Shown here: positions 16,956 through 24,105 of the stretch, one piece after another | Layout: each line of letters starts with the position of its first letter | Numbering within the stretch: position 1 is the stretch's first letter | NCBI GenBank assembly: GCA_013823985.1 | Contig: PNNB01000047.1 | Span: forward strand, 124,001-188,000 | Length of the DNA: 64,000 nucleotides | Reading direction: 5' to 3' | DNA from: Sphingopyxis sp. | Lineage (GTDB): Bacteria > Pseudomonadota > Alphaproteobacteria > Sphingomonadales > Sphingomonadaceae | Notes under the pieces: model-generated | Database searches by the model: none | Told to the model about the DNA's origin: nothing | What the model saw: the letters and a program-made list of their open reading frames with translations, nothing else | Made by a program: the position numbers and the translations under genes

Positions 16956-17726
16956 ATGAACACACATTATCAGCCGTCGGCTGCGAACCGCGCGCTTTTT
17001 CAAACGCGCGGATGGTTTTCCCGTTTGCCCGACGAAATCCAGAACGCGTTGCTGGAGGCCGGACGTCATCGGCACATTGACGCAGGCGCGATGCTGTTTC
17101 AGCAGGGCGACGAGCCCAGCGGATTGCACGGTCTGGTGACCGGCGAATTGCATATCGTGGGTTCGGCCAGCAACGGTAACGACCTGTTGATGGCCATCCA
17201 CCGGCCGGGCGACTGGACCGGGTTTTTGACTTGCATCGACCACCAACCCCATCCGCTTTCGGCGCTTGCTGCGGTCGAGTGCAAGATCTGGTCGGTGTCG
17301 CCATCCGATGTAACGCGGATATTCGAACGCGACGTGCCGACGTTTCGGCTGCTGGTCGCGCCGGAAATGCTTGTCGAGCGCCGCAATTACCGCTGGCTGG
17401 TGGAGATGGTCACGCGACCGCCTGTCCAGCGCATTGCCGAACGCCTGATCGACCTTGGCCGCTGGACACATAGCGAACGCCGCGGACCTGTCTCGCCTAT
17501 CGAGCATGTCAGCCAGGAAGCGCTTGCGGCCGCAACCAATGTCTCACGCCAGACCATGAACAGTGCGCTCGGTGCTCTGGAAGAAATGAAGCTCATCCGC
17601 GTGGGCTACGGACGGATCGAGATATTGAACAGCCGCGGGCTTGAGGATTTTGCCGTCTGCGACCACACAAAAAACCGCGAATTGTCGCCGACGCGACAAT
17701 TGTCCCGCCGCCCTCCGCATACATAA
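16956..17726 (+). CDS. Crp/Fnr-family transcriptional regulator
   Basis: A 256-residue regulator. The N-terminal cyclic-nucleotide-binding-type beta barrel spans about 20-135 (ALLEAGRHRHIDAGAMLFQQGDEPSGLHGLVTGEL), followed by a long dimer helix. The C-terminal Crp-type winged helix has recognition helix SRQTMNSALGALEEM (about 190-205). The four Fe-S cysteines of Fnr are absent, and the cAMP-contact residues are not clearly conserved, so the effector is unknown. ATG 16956 is preferred over TTG 16941; GAGG lies about 10 bases before it. The C-terminal tail (SPTRQLSRRPPHT) encodes a perfect DNA dyad at 17680-17701. Confidence 0.87.
   Translation: MNTHYQPSAANRALFQTRGWFSRLPDEIQNALLEAGRHRHIDAGAMLFQQGDEPSGLHGLVTGELHIVGSASNGNDLLMAIHRPGDWTGFLTCIDHQPHPLSALAAVECKIWSVSPSDVTRIFERDVPTFRLLVAPEMLVERRNYRWLVEMVTRPPVQRIAERLIDLGRWTHSERRGPVSPIEHVSQEALAAATNVSRQTMNSALGALEEMKLIRVGYGRIEILNSRGLEDFAVCDHTKNRELSPTRQLSRRPPHT
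17680..17701. promoter_or_regulatory. Perfect 9+9 bp dyad near the end of the Crp/Fnr gene
   Basis: AATTGTCGC and GCGACAATT are separated by four bases, the half-site spacing of Crp/Fnr-type operators (TTG...N4...CAA). It lies 74 bp before the start of the crystallin-like gene, so the regulator may bind here. Inference from symmetry and position only. Confidence 0.4.
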
Positions 17727-17730
17727 ACCC

Positions 17731-17751
17731 ACAGGGAATGCGATTCCCTGT
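17731..17751 (+). promoter_or_regulatory. Stem-loop between Crp/Fnr gene and crystallin-like gene
   Basis: ACAGGGAAT-GCG-ATTCCCTGT forms a perfect 9-bp stem with a 3-base loop just after the regulator stop codon. No U-run follows, so it is not a classical terminator; an operator or an mRNA 5' structure for the next gene is possible. Confidence 0.4.
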
Positions 17752-17774
17752 GATGTGATTTATGGAGGACATGG

Positions 17775-18368
17775 ATGTTATTGAAATCCGCGCTCGTAAC
17801 GTCGGCAGCGCTCGTCATCGCCGCCACCGCAATGGCCCAGACCGACAAAATGGCCCCCATCGGCCAAGGCGAGGCCACCATCTATCGCGACGTGAACTTT
17901 CAAGGTCCTGCGGTCTTCGTGGGCGAAGCAAAGGAAAATCTTGGCCTGTCCTGGCCGGTGCGCTCCATCCGGGTCCGTTCGGGCACATGGGAGTTGTGCG
18001 CCCGCACCCGCTACCGCGCCCCATGCGCACGGGTGTCGGCGGACGAGGCTGACCTGCGACGCGTCAGCCGACTGCTATACGCTGTCCAATCGATGCGCCC
18101 GATTGGCTATTCCCCACCCGTTCAGCCCGATCCCCCAGCCGGCACATCCTTACGCGGGATGTCCGGCGAATATTTCCCCGCACCGGGACGCAACGGCGTC
18201 CGCATCCTGTCCTGCCCCAATGGCGGATCGACAGCCAATTGTGCAGCGCGCACGGCCGACGATTTCTGCAAAAGCCTGGGTTATGGCGGATCGGCCAGCC
18301 AAACGCAGGAAACCGTCTACAGCCGGGTCTATCTCGCCGATGTGTTGTGCACACGGACAGGATATTGA
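17775..18368 (+). CDS. Secreted beta/gamma-crystallin-like protein
   Basis: A 197-residue exported protein: signal peptide 1-22 ending AMAQ. Residues ~33-95 have the crystallin double-Greek-key pattern (ATIYRDVNFQGPAVFV, then SIRVRSGTWELCARTRYRAPCARVS, with the second motif covering DEADLRRVSRL). A Cys-rich tail follows (CPNGG, NCAARTADDFCKSLGYGG, LCTRTGY), probably disulfide-bonded. Bacterial crystallin-like domains often bind calcium, but its ligands were not established. The ribosome-binding site GGAGG precedes the ATG. It lies 48 bp after the Crp/Fnr gene. Confidence 0.72.
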   Translation: MLLKSALVTSAALVIAATAMAQTDKMAPIGQGEATIYRDVNFQGPAVFVGEAKENLGLSWPVRSIRVRSGTWELCARTRYRAPCARVSADEADLRRVSRLLYAVQSMRPIGYSPPVQPDPPAGTSLRGMSGEYFPAPGRNGVRILSCPNGGSTANCAARTADDFCKSLGYGGSASQTQETVYSRVYLADVLCTRTGY

Positions 18369-18405
18369 GCGCCGGTTCCCTGCGCCTGTCTGAAGGGTGC
18401 CTCTG

Positions 18406-19542
18406 ATGCGGGCGTTAAGTGCGCTAGCCTTGTTCGTCCTGACCGCGTTGGCCGCAACGCCGGCAAGTGCGCAAAGGGCGGGCACCCTGCTCGCTTCCGA
18501 ACGGATATCCGACGCGCCGCAGGATATGCAGGCATGGCGCATCCGCTATCTCGGGACAAATGACCGGGGCAGCATTGAAGAAATGACTGGAGTGGTGGTC
18601 GCACCCTCCGGCATGCCCTCACGCATGGGGCGCCCCGTTTTGGCGTGGGCGCATGGCACATGGGGCGTGGACGACAAATGCACGCCATCCAATTCGGATA
18701 ACTTCTTCAAGGCGACCCCTGCCCTGTCGGACATGGTGCGCCGGGGCTATACCGTTGTGGCCCCCGACTATGCCGGCCTCGGCACCGCGCAACCCCATCC
18801 CTATCTGGTCGGCACAAGCGCCGCCTATTCCATACTCGATGCAGTCCGGGCCTCTGGCGGCATTGCCGAAGCAGGCGCAAGCAAGCGCTTCGCTGTGTGG
18901 GGAGAATCGCAGGGTGGCCATGCCGCGCTATGGACCGGACAAACCGCGCGCCAATATGCCCCCGACCTGACTTTGGTGGGCGTCGCCGCTGCGGCCCCGC
19001 CGACTGACCTGATTGAAAATTTGACCGGCGGAACCGATGCCTCGATCCGCGCCTTTCTCACCGCCTTTACCGCACACAGCTGGTCGCAGCATTTCGGGAT
19101 ATCCTTGCGCACCTTAGGCAACAAATCGACCGGTGATCTGATCAACCGTCTGGGCCGGAACAACTGCGTCACGCTGGGCGCAAAGCCGCGGATCGGAACC
19201 ATTGTCGGCATCGCCATCCTGCGCACGCGCCTGAAGGGTGTTGATCTGGGCCGGATCAAACCCTGGAAAGACATCGCCCGCGACAACAGCCCCGCCCCGC
19301 GCGACTATGGCGTGCCGATGCTGATTGCCCAGAACCAGAACGACAGCATCGTATCTCCCGCCGTCACCAAGGCCTTCGCCAAGCGCGTCTGCAAAAGCCC
19401 GAAGGCCCGCCTGACCTATCTGACCCTGACCACCAGCGGCGGCCACCCCACCAGCGCCGCCGACAGCGCAACCCAAACGCTCGACTGGATCGACCAGAGA
19501 TTTGCGGGGGACATTGCGCCTAGTGATTGTGGGCGTATTTGA
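18406..19542 (+). CDS. Secreted alpha/beta-hydrolase, LIP-family lipase-like
   Basis: A 378-residue protein with a signal peptide (1-22, ASAQ). The catalytic domain shows AWAHGTWGVDDKCTP (oxyanion region with a Cys), VVAPDYAGLGT, the nucleophile elbow GESQGGHAALW (Ser168), an Asp in AQNQNDSIV and His in GGHPTSA. The DYxGLG plus GxSQGG pattern is typical of the secretory lipase (LIP, PF03583-type) family. ATG 18406 gives the signal peptide; GTG 18397 is in frame three codons upstream. The substrate (lipid esters) is inferred from the family. It ends just before the accessory cassette-like region. Confidence 0.82.
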   Translation: MRALSALALFVLTALAATPASAQRAGTLLASERISDAPQDMQAWRIRYLGTNDRGSIEEMTGVVVAPSGMPSRMGRPVLAWAHGTWGVDDKCTPSNSDNFFKATPALSDMVRRGYTVVAPDYAGLGTAQPHPYLVGTSAAYSILDAVRASGGIAEAGASKRFAVWGESQGGHAALWTGQTARQYAPDLTLVGVAAAAPPTDLIENLTGGTDASIRAFLTAFTAHSWSQHFGISLRTLGNKSTGDLINRLGRNNCVTLGAKPRIGTIVGIAILRTRLKGVDLGRIKPWKDIARDNSPAPRDYGVPMLIAQNQNDSIVSPAVTKAFAKRVCKSPKARLTYLTLTTSGGHPTSAADSATQTLDWIDQRFAGDIAPSDCGRI

Positions 19543-19629
19543 AGATTGCGGATGGAGCGGGCGGCGCTCGGAGTCTTCGCATGTATTTCATGCATTAAAA
19601 GGTAAGCCGTCCTACGCTTGCTTGATGAA

Positions 19630-19691
19630 CGAACGGCAGCTTAAAGTTTCGGAAGATTGTTGCCTGAACGGCAGCTTTGTTATGGTTAGCT
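19630..19691 (+). repeat. Degenerate relative of the 64-bp cassette-boundary repeat
   Basis: The right part, CGGCAGCTTTGTTATGG, resembles the right half of the repeat found at 19999 and elsewhere (TTGGCAGCTTTGTTGTGG). GAACGGCAGCTT also occurs twice within the stretch. It may mark the left border of the cassette-like region. Weak match. Confidence 0.35.
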
Positions 19692-19732
19692 TCCACTTTC
19701 ATCAACTTGGATTGACTGGTATCTTGCCACCA

Positions 19733-19999
19733 ATGGCACGCACTCAGCAGACTTTCACGAATAGTAAAGACGGCCTGATCTACGTATCCGTAGAGCCATG
19801 GCCCGAGTGCTTTGAGCTTGAGCCTGGTGACAAATTGACGCTCATCTGGGATGCATCAACTACCGGCGACGCAATGCAAGTCGACATTATCAACGAACGC
19901 GAACTCGTACTTTGGCCGGACGGCGCGATTGACGACATAAAATACCTGTTCAACGGTGAACCTGGCAAAGATCGAAGTTGGGCGTTTAAGCATCGATGA
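19733..19999 (+). CDS. Small hypothetical protein in cassette-like array
   Basis: An 88-residue soluble protein starting MARTQQTFTNSKDG. Its middle (VSVEPWPECFELEPGDKLTLI) and end (WPDGAIDDIKYLFNGEPG) resemble small uncharacterised proteins I recall from many Proteobacteria; no function is known to me. The frame is open further upstream, but the domain-like part starts at ATG 19733, whose ribosome-binding site is weak. The stop codon touches the first base of a repeat copy (19999), so the gene plus repeat look like one unit. Confidence 0.6.
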   Translation: MARTQQTFTNSKDGLIYVSVEPWPECFELEPGDKLTLIWDASTTGDAMQVDIINERELVLWPDGAIDDIKYLFNGEPGKDRSWAFKHR

Positions 20000-20062
20000 C
20001 GTCCGCTATGTTGTCGTGTCCTGACAGTCCGGTTGGTCAGTTTTGTTGCGGGGAGCAGACAT
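19999..20062 (+). repeat. Cassette-boundary repeat, copy A
   Basis: A 64-bp copy bounded by ACGTCCGC and GCAGACAT, with the shared core TTGTCGTGTCCTGACAGTCC. It lies between the stop codon of the 88-residue gene and the 3' end of the leftward 157-residue gene. Confidence 0.8.
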
Positions 20063-20063
20063 T

Positions 20064-20537
20064 TCAGGTCGCTGGTTCGGTCCCATCCCCTAAATGCAGA
20101 CGACCCTCTCGCACGGTGAACCAGCGCGTCATGTCTCCACGCCGGTCAATGAAGTGCCATTGTGGTTGTCCATCAGTAGTTGAGAACGAGAGAAGGCGGA
20201 GTTGGCTGTCGGTTGTAATTGCGACCTCGGGCAAGCTTCCGAACAGCTCGCATCGGGCGATCCGAGCTTTGTGCATCGCATTTAGTGCTGGTTGCCACAG
20301 TTTTTCGTCGCTCCAGCTCCCGCATTTGATGGCGGTTTGATCCTCGATCCGCCAACTCCATTCAATGCCTAGCGAGACTTCTCCTTGAGGGTTGCCATTC
20401 GAGCCGTCGCGGTTGGTGAGGGACTTTAGCTTACCGACTTCGATGAATATCGCAGAGCCGTGGCCGCGCCAAACATGGCTTATCGGCAAGCCAACCAGTG
20501 AAGCGGCAAATGTTGTAAATTCCTTAACGGATTTCAT
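20064..20537 (-). CDS. Hypothetical protein in cassette-like array
   Basis: A 157-residue protein (start at ATG 20537, MKSVKEFTTF) with no signal peptide or membrane segment. It contains IEWSWRIE and QWHFIDRRGDMTRWFTV. I do not recognise the family. It is read leftward; its 3' end abuts repeat copy A and its start is 28 bp from copy B, so it occupies a repeat-bounded segment by itself. No clear ribosome-binding site is seen. Confidence 0.55.
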   Translation of the reverse strand: MKSVKEFTTFAASLVGLPISHVWRGHGSAIFIEVGKLKSLTNRDGSNGNPQGEVSLGIEWSWRIEDQTAIKCGSWSDEKLWQPALNAMHKARIARCELFGSLPEVAITTDSQLRLLSFSTTDGQPQWHFIDRRGDMTRWFTVREGRLHLGDGTEPAT

Positions 20538-20565
20538 GAGTGAGGCGTTTAGCAGTGGCGAGCGC

Positions 20566-20618
20566 GTTCCGCTATATTGTCGTTTCCTGAAAGTCCGGTT
20601 TGTTGTGGAAAGCGGAAC
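20566..20618 (+). repeat. Cassette-boundary repeat, copy B (short)
   Basis: A 53-bp copy with perfect 8-bp inverted ends GTTCCGCT/AGCGGAAC and core TTGTCGTTTCCTGAAAGTCC. About 11 bp of the right arm are missing relative to other copies. The ends differ from the consensus GTCCGC but remain complementary. Confidence 0.75.
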
Positions 20619-20640
20619 TTCGCTCTGGCAAGCTCTGAGG

Positions 20641-21057
20641 ATGGGAAAGATAAATGAAACTAAGGTCAGTCTTCGTTTTCGCGGGGACGACCTTGATCCG
20701 GAAGAGCTAACCAGTCTGCTCGGCGCAATTCCGACTAACGCCGCTACCAAGGGCGCACCCTTGCAGTCCACGGGCGGTCGGGAGCGGGTTGCCAAAACAG
20801 GTCACTGGCATTTGAGAGTCGACCCCGCCGAGCCCGGCGAGGAGTTCGATGAACAGCTAATCCGATTGTTCAAGCAATTAACACCAGACCTCGACGCATG
20901 GCGCTATCTTTCAGAGCGTTATGTTGGAAACCTCTTTGTCGGTTTTTTCCTCGGCACCTCCAATGTGGGTGTTAAGATCAGTTCAGAGACGCTCAGCGCG
21001 ATTTCAGCGAGAGGCCTAGAACTAGGGCTGAACATATACAGCCACTCCGATGAATGA
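20641..21057 (+). CDS. DUF4279 domain protein
   Basis: A 138-residue protein matching the DUF4279 pattern: RFRGDDLDPEELTSLLGAIPT at the start, TGHWHLRV in the middle and a C-terminal ISSETLSAISARGLELGLNIY. Function of the family is unknown; members are common in mobile and cassette contexts. ATG 20641 begins the domain; the longer upstream frame runs through a repeat copy and is not expected to be coding. The stop codon is one base before repeat copy C. Confidence 0.75.
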   Translation: MGKINETKVSLRFRGDDLDPEELTSLLGAIPTNAATKGAPLQSTGGRERVAKTGHWHLRVDPAEPGEEFDEQLIRLFKQLTPDLDAWRYLSERYVGNLFVGFFLGTSNVGVKISSETLSAISARGLELGLNIYSHSDE

Positions 21058-21058
21058 A

Positions 21059-21121
21059 TGTCCGCAATGTTGTCGTGTCCCGTCAGTCCGGTTTGGCAGC
21101 TTTGTTGTGGAAAGCGGACGT
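21059..21121 (+). repeat. Cassette-boundary repeat, copy C
   Basis: A 63-bp copy running from TGTCCGC to GCGGACGT, with core TTGTCGTGTCCCGTCAGTCC. It separates the DUF4279 gene from the ArsR-type regulator/desaturase pair. Confidence 0.8.
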
Positions 21122-21147
21122 ACATTGACTTTCGTATTTTCCTAATT

Positions 21148-21480
21148 ATGAAAACATCTATGGACAAAGCGTTCAAGGCACTGGCGTCCTCACCAAGGCG
21201 GCGCATATTAAACCATCTGGCCGGTGGTCCAATGACCGTTGGTGAAGTGGCGGCAAAGTTTGATATGGCGATGCCCTCGATCTCCAAGCACATCTCAATT
21301 CTGTTTGATGCAGGACTGCTGCAGCGACAGAAGCGTGGGCAGGAAGTCATCTATTCGATCGCTGCCAACAACCTCGCCAATAACCTCTATTCTTTTCTCA
21401 CGCCATTTTGTCCCGAAGCGCGGGCAATAGCAGCTGAGAGAAAGCTTGCTCCAAACACGGAGGACTTGAGTGATGGCTGA
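21148..21480 (+). CDS. ArsR/SmtB-type winged-helix regulator
   Basis: A 110-residue winged-helix protein. The helix-turn-helix is MTVGEVAAKFDMAMPSISKHISIL (about 29-53), followed by the wing LLQRQKRGQEVIYSI. It lacks the metal-binding cysteines of ArsR/SmtB sensors, so it belongs with the non-metal members. It overlaps the desaturase gene by 8 bp, so it probably regulates that gene. The start is ATG 21148; ATG 21160 is a possible alternative. The pair is flanked by repeat copies C and D. Confidence 0.82.
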   Translation: MKTSMDKAFKALASSPRRRILNHLAGGPMTVGEVAAKFDMAMPSISKHISILFDAGLLQRQKRGQEVIYSIAANNLANNLYSFLTPFCPEARAIAAERKLAPNTEDLSDG

Positions 21481-22462
21481 AGTTCAGGGCGAAGCCGCAA
21501 GCGGAGCATTCAAAGTCAATTCCTTGTCGGGGCTTGAAGACGCCGATGCTGGAAAGGGAAGACTTGTCTGGGATTGGCCCCGTTCGATTTGGAATATGGG
21601 ATTTTTGGTCGCGGCATTAATCCTTGGTCCTCTTTATTTCACATGGGGTGCGTTTGCAGCATTTCTAGTTTTGTCAGGTTTCACTCTTTGCGTGGGTCAT
21701 TCTGTAGGGTTTCATCGTCGTTTAATTCACCATACATTTGACTGTCCAAAGTGGCTGGAAAGGGTGTTGATTTATATTGGTGTTTTGGTCGGCATGGGTG
21801 GCCCTCTTTGGACTGTCGGCCTCCACGACATTCGGGATTGGGCACAGAGACAAGAAAACTGCCATTGGTACTTGCGCCATGCTAAGTCAGCGTTGATTGA
21901 CGGCTACTACTATCTCAACTTCCGCCTCATATTTGAGAAGCCACCGAAGTTCGATGCAGGATTAGGTATCAGCGACGACGCATTTTATGTTTTCCTACAG
22001 CGGACATGGATGCTCCACCAAATTCCGATCGCAGTGCTGCTGTACTGGATTGGCGGCTGGCCATGGGTTGTCTGGGGAGTAGTCGTACGCGTAGCGACAT
22101 GTTTCACGATGCATTGGTATATCGCGCATGTGGCGCATCGGACAGGTGGGCAGGACTGGTTTGTTGAAGACGCCGCTGTTCAAGGTTACAACATAAGTTG
22201 GCTTGCCATACCTACCATGGGTGAGAGTTGGCACTGTAATCATCACGCCTTTCCAGCTTCGGCGCGTCACGGATTATATCCCGGACAGATCGACTGGGGC
22301 TACGATTTCATTCGTTTTCTTGCTTGGTGCGGTCTGGCCAAGAACATAATGTTGCCGTCGAACTTGCCTGCTCGGCCCTCAATCACACCACTGACGGAAC
22401 GAGCACTGAGCATCGCTGCACCAGATCAAGAAGCGGTATCGCAAAATCATCGCGCTCAGTGA
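21473..22462 (+). CDS. Membrane fatty-acid/acyl-CoA desaturase-like protein
   Basis: A 329-residue membrane protein with four or more hydrophobic segments. The di-iron histidine boxes are HRRLIHH (81-87), a middle region with His118, His131 and His136 (LHDIRDWAQ ... CHWYLRH) and a third box ESWHCNHHAFP (about 251-261). The usual HRxHH second box is changed, but enough histidines remain for a metal site. Family enzymes introduce double bonds into acyl chains with O2. It is coupled to an ArsR-type regulator by an 8-bp overlap, and the two-gene unit lies between repeat copies, so acquisition by transfer is likely. Confidence 0.82.
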   Translation: MAEVQGEAASGAFKVNSLSGLEDADAGKGRLVWDWPRSIWNMGFLVAALILGPLYFTWGAFAAFLVLSGFTLCVGHSVGFHRRLIHHTFDCPKWLERVLIYIGVLVGMGGPLWTVGLHDIRDWAQRQENCHWYLRHAKSALIDGYYYLNFRLIFEKPPKFDAGLGISDDAFYVFLQRTWMLHQIPIAVLLYWIGGWPWVVWGVVVRVATCFTMHWYIAHVAHRTGGQDWFVEDAAVQGYNISWLAIPTMGESWHCNHHAFPASARHGLYPGQIDWGYDFIRFLAWCGLAKNIMLPSNLPARPSITPLTERALSIAAPDQEAVSQNHRAQ

Positions 22463-22469
22463 AGTCTCA

Positions 22470-22532
22470 ACGTCCGCAATGTTGTCATGTCCTGTCAGTC
22501 CGCTTTGTAGATTTGTAATGGAAAGCTGACGT
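22470..22532 (+). repeat. Cassette-boundary repeat, copy D
   Basis: A 63-bp copy from ACGTCCGC to GCTGACGT with core TTGTCATGTCCTGTCAGTCC, starting 8 bp after the desaturase stop codon. Confidence 0.8.
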
Positions 22533-22552
22533 GTGCGGTGTAAGTTCTCGCG

Positions 22553-22846
22553 ATGACTACACACCCGACATTTAAGCTTTCGCATCTCCGTGAGATCGGC
22601 TGGGCCAAGTGGGACCCTATCGGAGTTGGTGGACCGGACCACGAATGGCCCGCAGACGAATATGACGCTTACCTCCTTAACGCTGCTAGTCAACTTTGGA
22701 GCGGTCGGTCCGATGAGGAAGTTGCGGATTATCTCGTCAAGATCGAAACCGAACACATGGGACTGGCTACCGCTTCCGACATTCGCATGAGAGCATTGGA
22801 CGTCGCCCAAACGATGCGCCGTTACGTGGAGAAGCTACGCTCCTAA
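22553..22846 (+). CDS. Small DUF1871-like protein
   Basis: A 97-residue protein with the pattern LREIGWAKWDPIGV, DEYDAYLLNAASQLWSGRSDEEVADYLVKIE, recalling the DUF1871 family (REIGW..WDPIG...P.DEYD.Y). Function unknown. Its TAA stop codon forms part of repeat copy E, so gene and repeat are directly joined. Confidence 0.65.
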   Translation: MTTHPTFKLSHLREIGWAKWDPIGVGGPDHEWPADEYDAYLLNAASQLWSGRSDEEVADYLVKIETEHMGLATASDIRMRALDVAQTMRRYVEKLRS

Positions 22847-22910
22847 CGTCCGCTTTGTTGTCGTGTCCTGACAGTCTGGTTTGGCAGCTTTGTTGTGGGA
22901 AGCCGACGTT
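22845..22910 (+). repeat. Cassette-boundary repeat, copy E
   Basis: A 66-bp copy with the longest inverted ends, AACGTCCGC and GCCGACGTT (one mismatch), and core TTGTCGTGTCCTGACAGTCT. The first bases are the stop codon of the DUF1871-like gene. Confidence 0.82.
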
Positions 22911-22984
22911 AGCAAGCCGAATAGAGTTTCTTGCTGACTGTAACCCAAACGTCATAGCAAATCATCGCTCAAAATGGCCTTCTT

Positions 22985-23782
22985 TCATTGATACAATCGC
23001 ACAGAAAAATCGCCGTCATGTAGTCTGTGATGGGGCGGCTTTTCGACTCTCGGAGTTCGTGGCGGATATTTTACGAGCGACCCTCGTTGCTTGGGAATCC
23101 ATGGCAACCATTTATAGATTGTTTTCGTTACGGCGCCCTCAGTCCGTTCGACTGTAATGCGCTTGAGCTTTACTCCATCACCAAATGTCATAGCCAAGTT
23201 GTCAGGATCTACAGGCCGGATAGATTCTGGGACTTTGAGATCATCAAACGTGACCATGACAGGGTAAGCGCTTCTAAGCTCACCACGTTCAGGCTTAACC
23301 GTTACTGGTGAATAAGAATAATCAATATATCTAGGAAGATCGTGCCGACCTTTGAGGTCATAAATGCGCTGCATGCGCATATCCAGACGCATATTATTAT
23401 CAGAGTTATAACCCGCAGCCTCTACTTCCTTTAGAGTTACAGGTCCTGTGACCGCATATAGAATTCTGTTTGCCCATTCGAGATCATTTTCTGACCTAAG
23501 GAGTGCAAACAAGACTCCTCTTTTTCCCAGATCAACGGCTACCGCTTCACCTTTGACCCGACTGATCACCGAGCCTGCGTCTGGAATTGAATATTTGCTG
23601 GTTACCTTAGTTCTGACCTCGATTACACTGGAACCAGACTTAATCCCTTCGGGCGTCTCGACCTCGACATTCAGTCGGTAACGATAGTCGGGATACCCTT
23701 TCCCAGCCGCCTCACCGCACGCGGAAGTGATCAGGGCGGCAAGGGCTGCGGCAAAGCCAAGAACATAAAGTCGCGAGGTCAT
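22985..23782 (-). CDS. Hypothetical lipoprotein
   Basis: A 265-residue protein with a lipoprotein signal ending ITSAC. The mature region begins with YRYRLNVEVETPEG and GSSVIEVRT, a pattern I recall from uncharacterised sphingomonad exported proteins. The rest is beta-rich with no catalytic motif seen. ATG 23782 is favoured because GAAGAG lies just before it; a GTG two codons upstream is also in frame. It is read leftward between repeat copies E and F. Function unknown. Confidence 0.7.
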   Translation of the reverse strand: MTSRLYVLGFAAALAALITSACGEAAGKGYPDYRYRLNVEVETPEGIKSGSSVIEVRTKVTSKYSIPDAGSVISRVKGEAVAVDLGKRGVLFALLRSENDLEWANRILYAVTGPVTLKEVEAAGYNSDNNMRLDMRMQRIYDLKGRHDLPRYIDYSYSPVTVKPERGELRSAYPVMVTFDDLKVPESIRPVDPDNLAMTFGDGVKLKRITVERTEGAVTKTIYKWLPWIPKQRGSLVKYPPRTPRVEKPPHHRLHDGDFSVRLYQ

Positions 23783-24105
23783 ATACACTCTTCAAATAAC
23801 ATGGCTTCTGGAGTTCGGTCATTGTTCTGTCTCAAGCAATTCCGTGTAATAAAGATTAACCTGGCGTTGTAGAACGAGATGTCCGCAATGTTGTCGCATC
23901 CGGACAGTCCGCATTTAATTCATAATCTTCGAATGCCGCACTTCGTTCAGCATGTGAATCTCGGTAGCGTTCACAGGATTGAAATTGTTTCCTGTATGAC
24001 GGGAAGGTTCTAAATAATGAAACTTACCTACGCTAAGATTGAGAAGTGGGGGAGCTTACATAAAAGTATTTTACAGGCCATGATCTATGTGTAGGCGTCG
24101 ATAAA
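23783..24105. other. Intergenic region with repeat copy F, before the rhomboid gene
   Basis: A 323-bp gap. It holds the truncated repeat copy F (about 23880-23917) and otherwise AT-richer sequence without a recognisable gene or RNA. A promoter for the rhomboid gene presumably lies in its right half, but none was assigned. Confidence 0.5.
23880..23917 (+). repeat. Cassette-boundary repeat, copy F (left half only)
   Basis: The left part of the repeat is present (TGTCCGCAATGTTGTCG, then CGGACAGTCCG, itself a short palindrome). The right arm is missing. It lies beyond the start of the lipoprotein gene and may be the right border of the array. Confidence 0.65.

Noticed and set aside
22845..22910. 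Calling copy E a canonical integron attC site
   Set aside because: Length and position fit, but the ends do not match RYYYAAC/GTTRRRY and internal arms are not clearly paired; kept as an unassigned repeat.
19999..23917. CRISPR array
   Set aside because: Repeats are too long and irregularly spaced, and genes lie between them; no cas genes.
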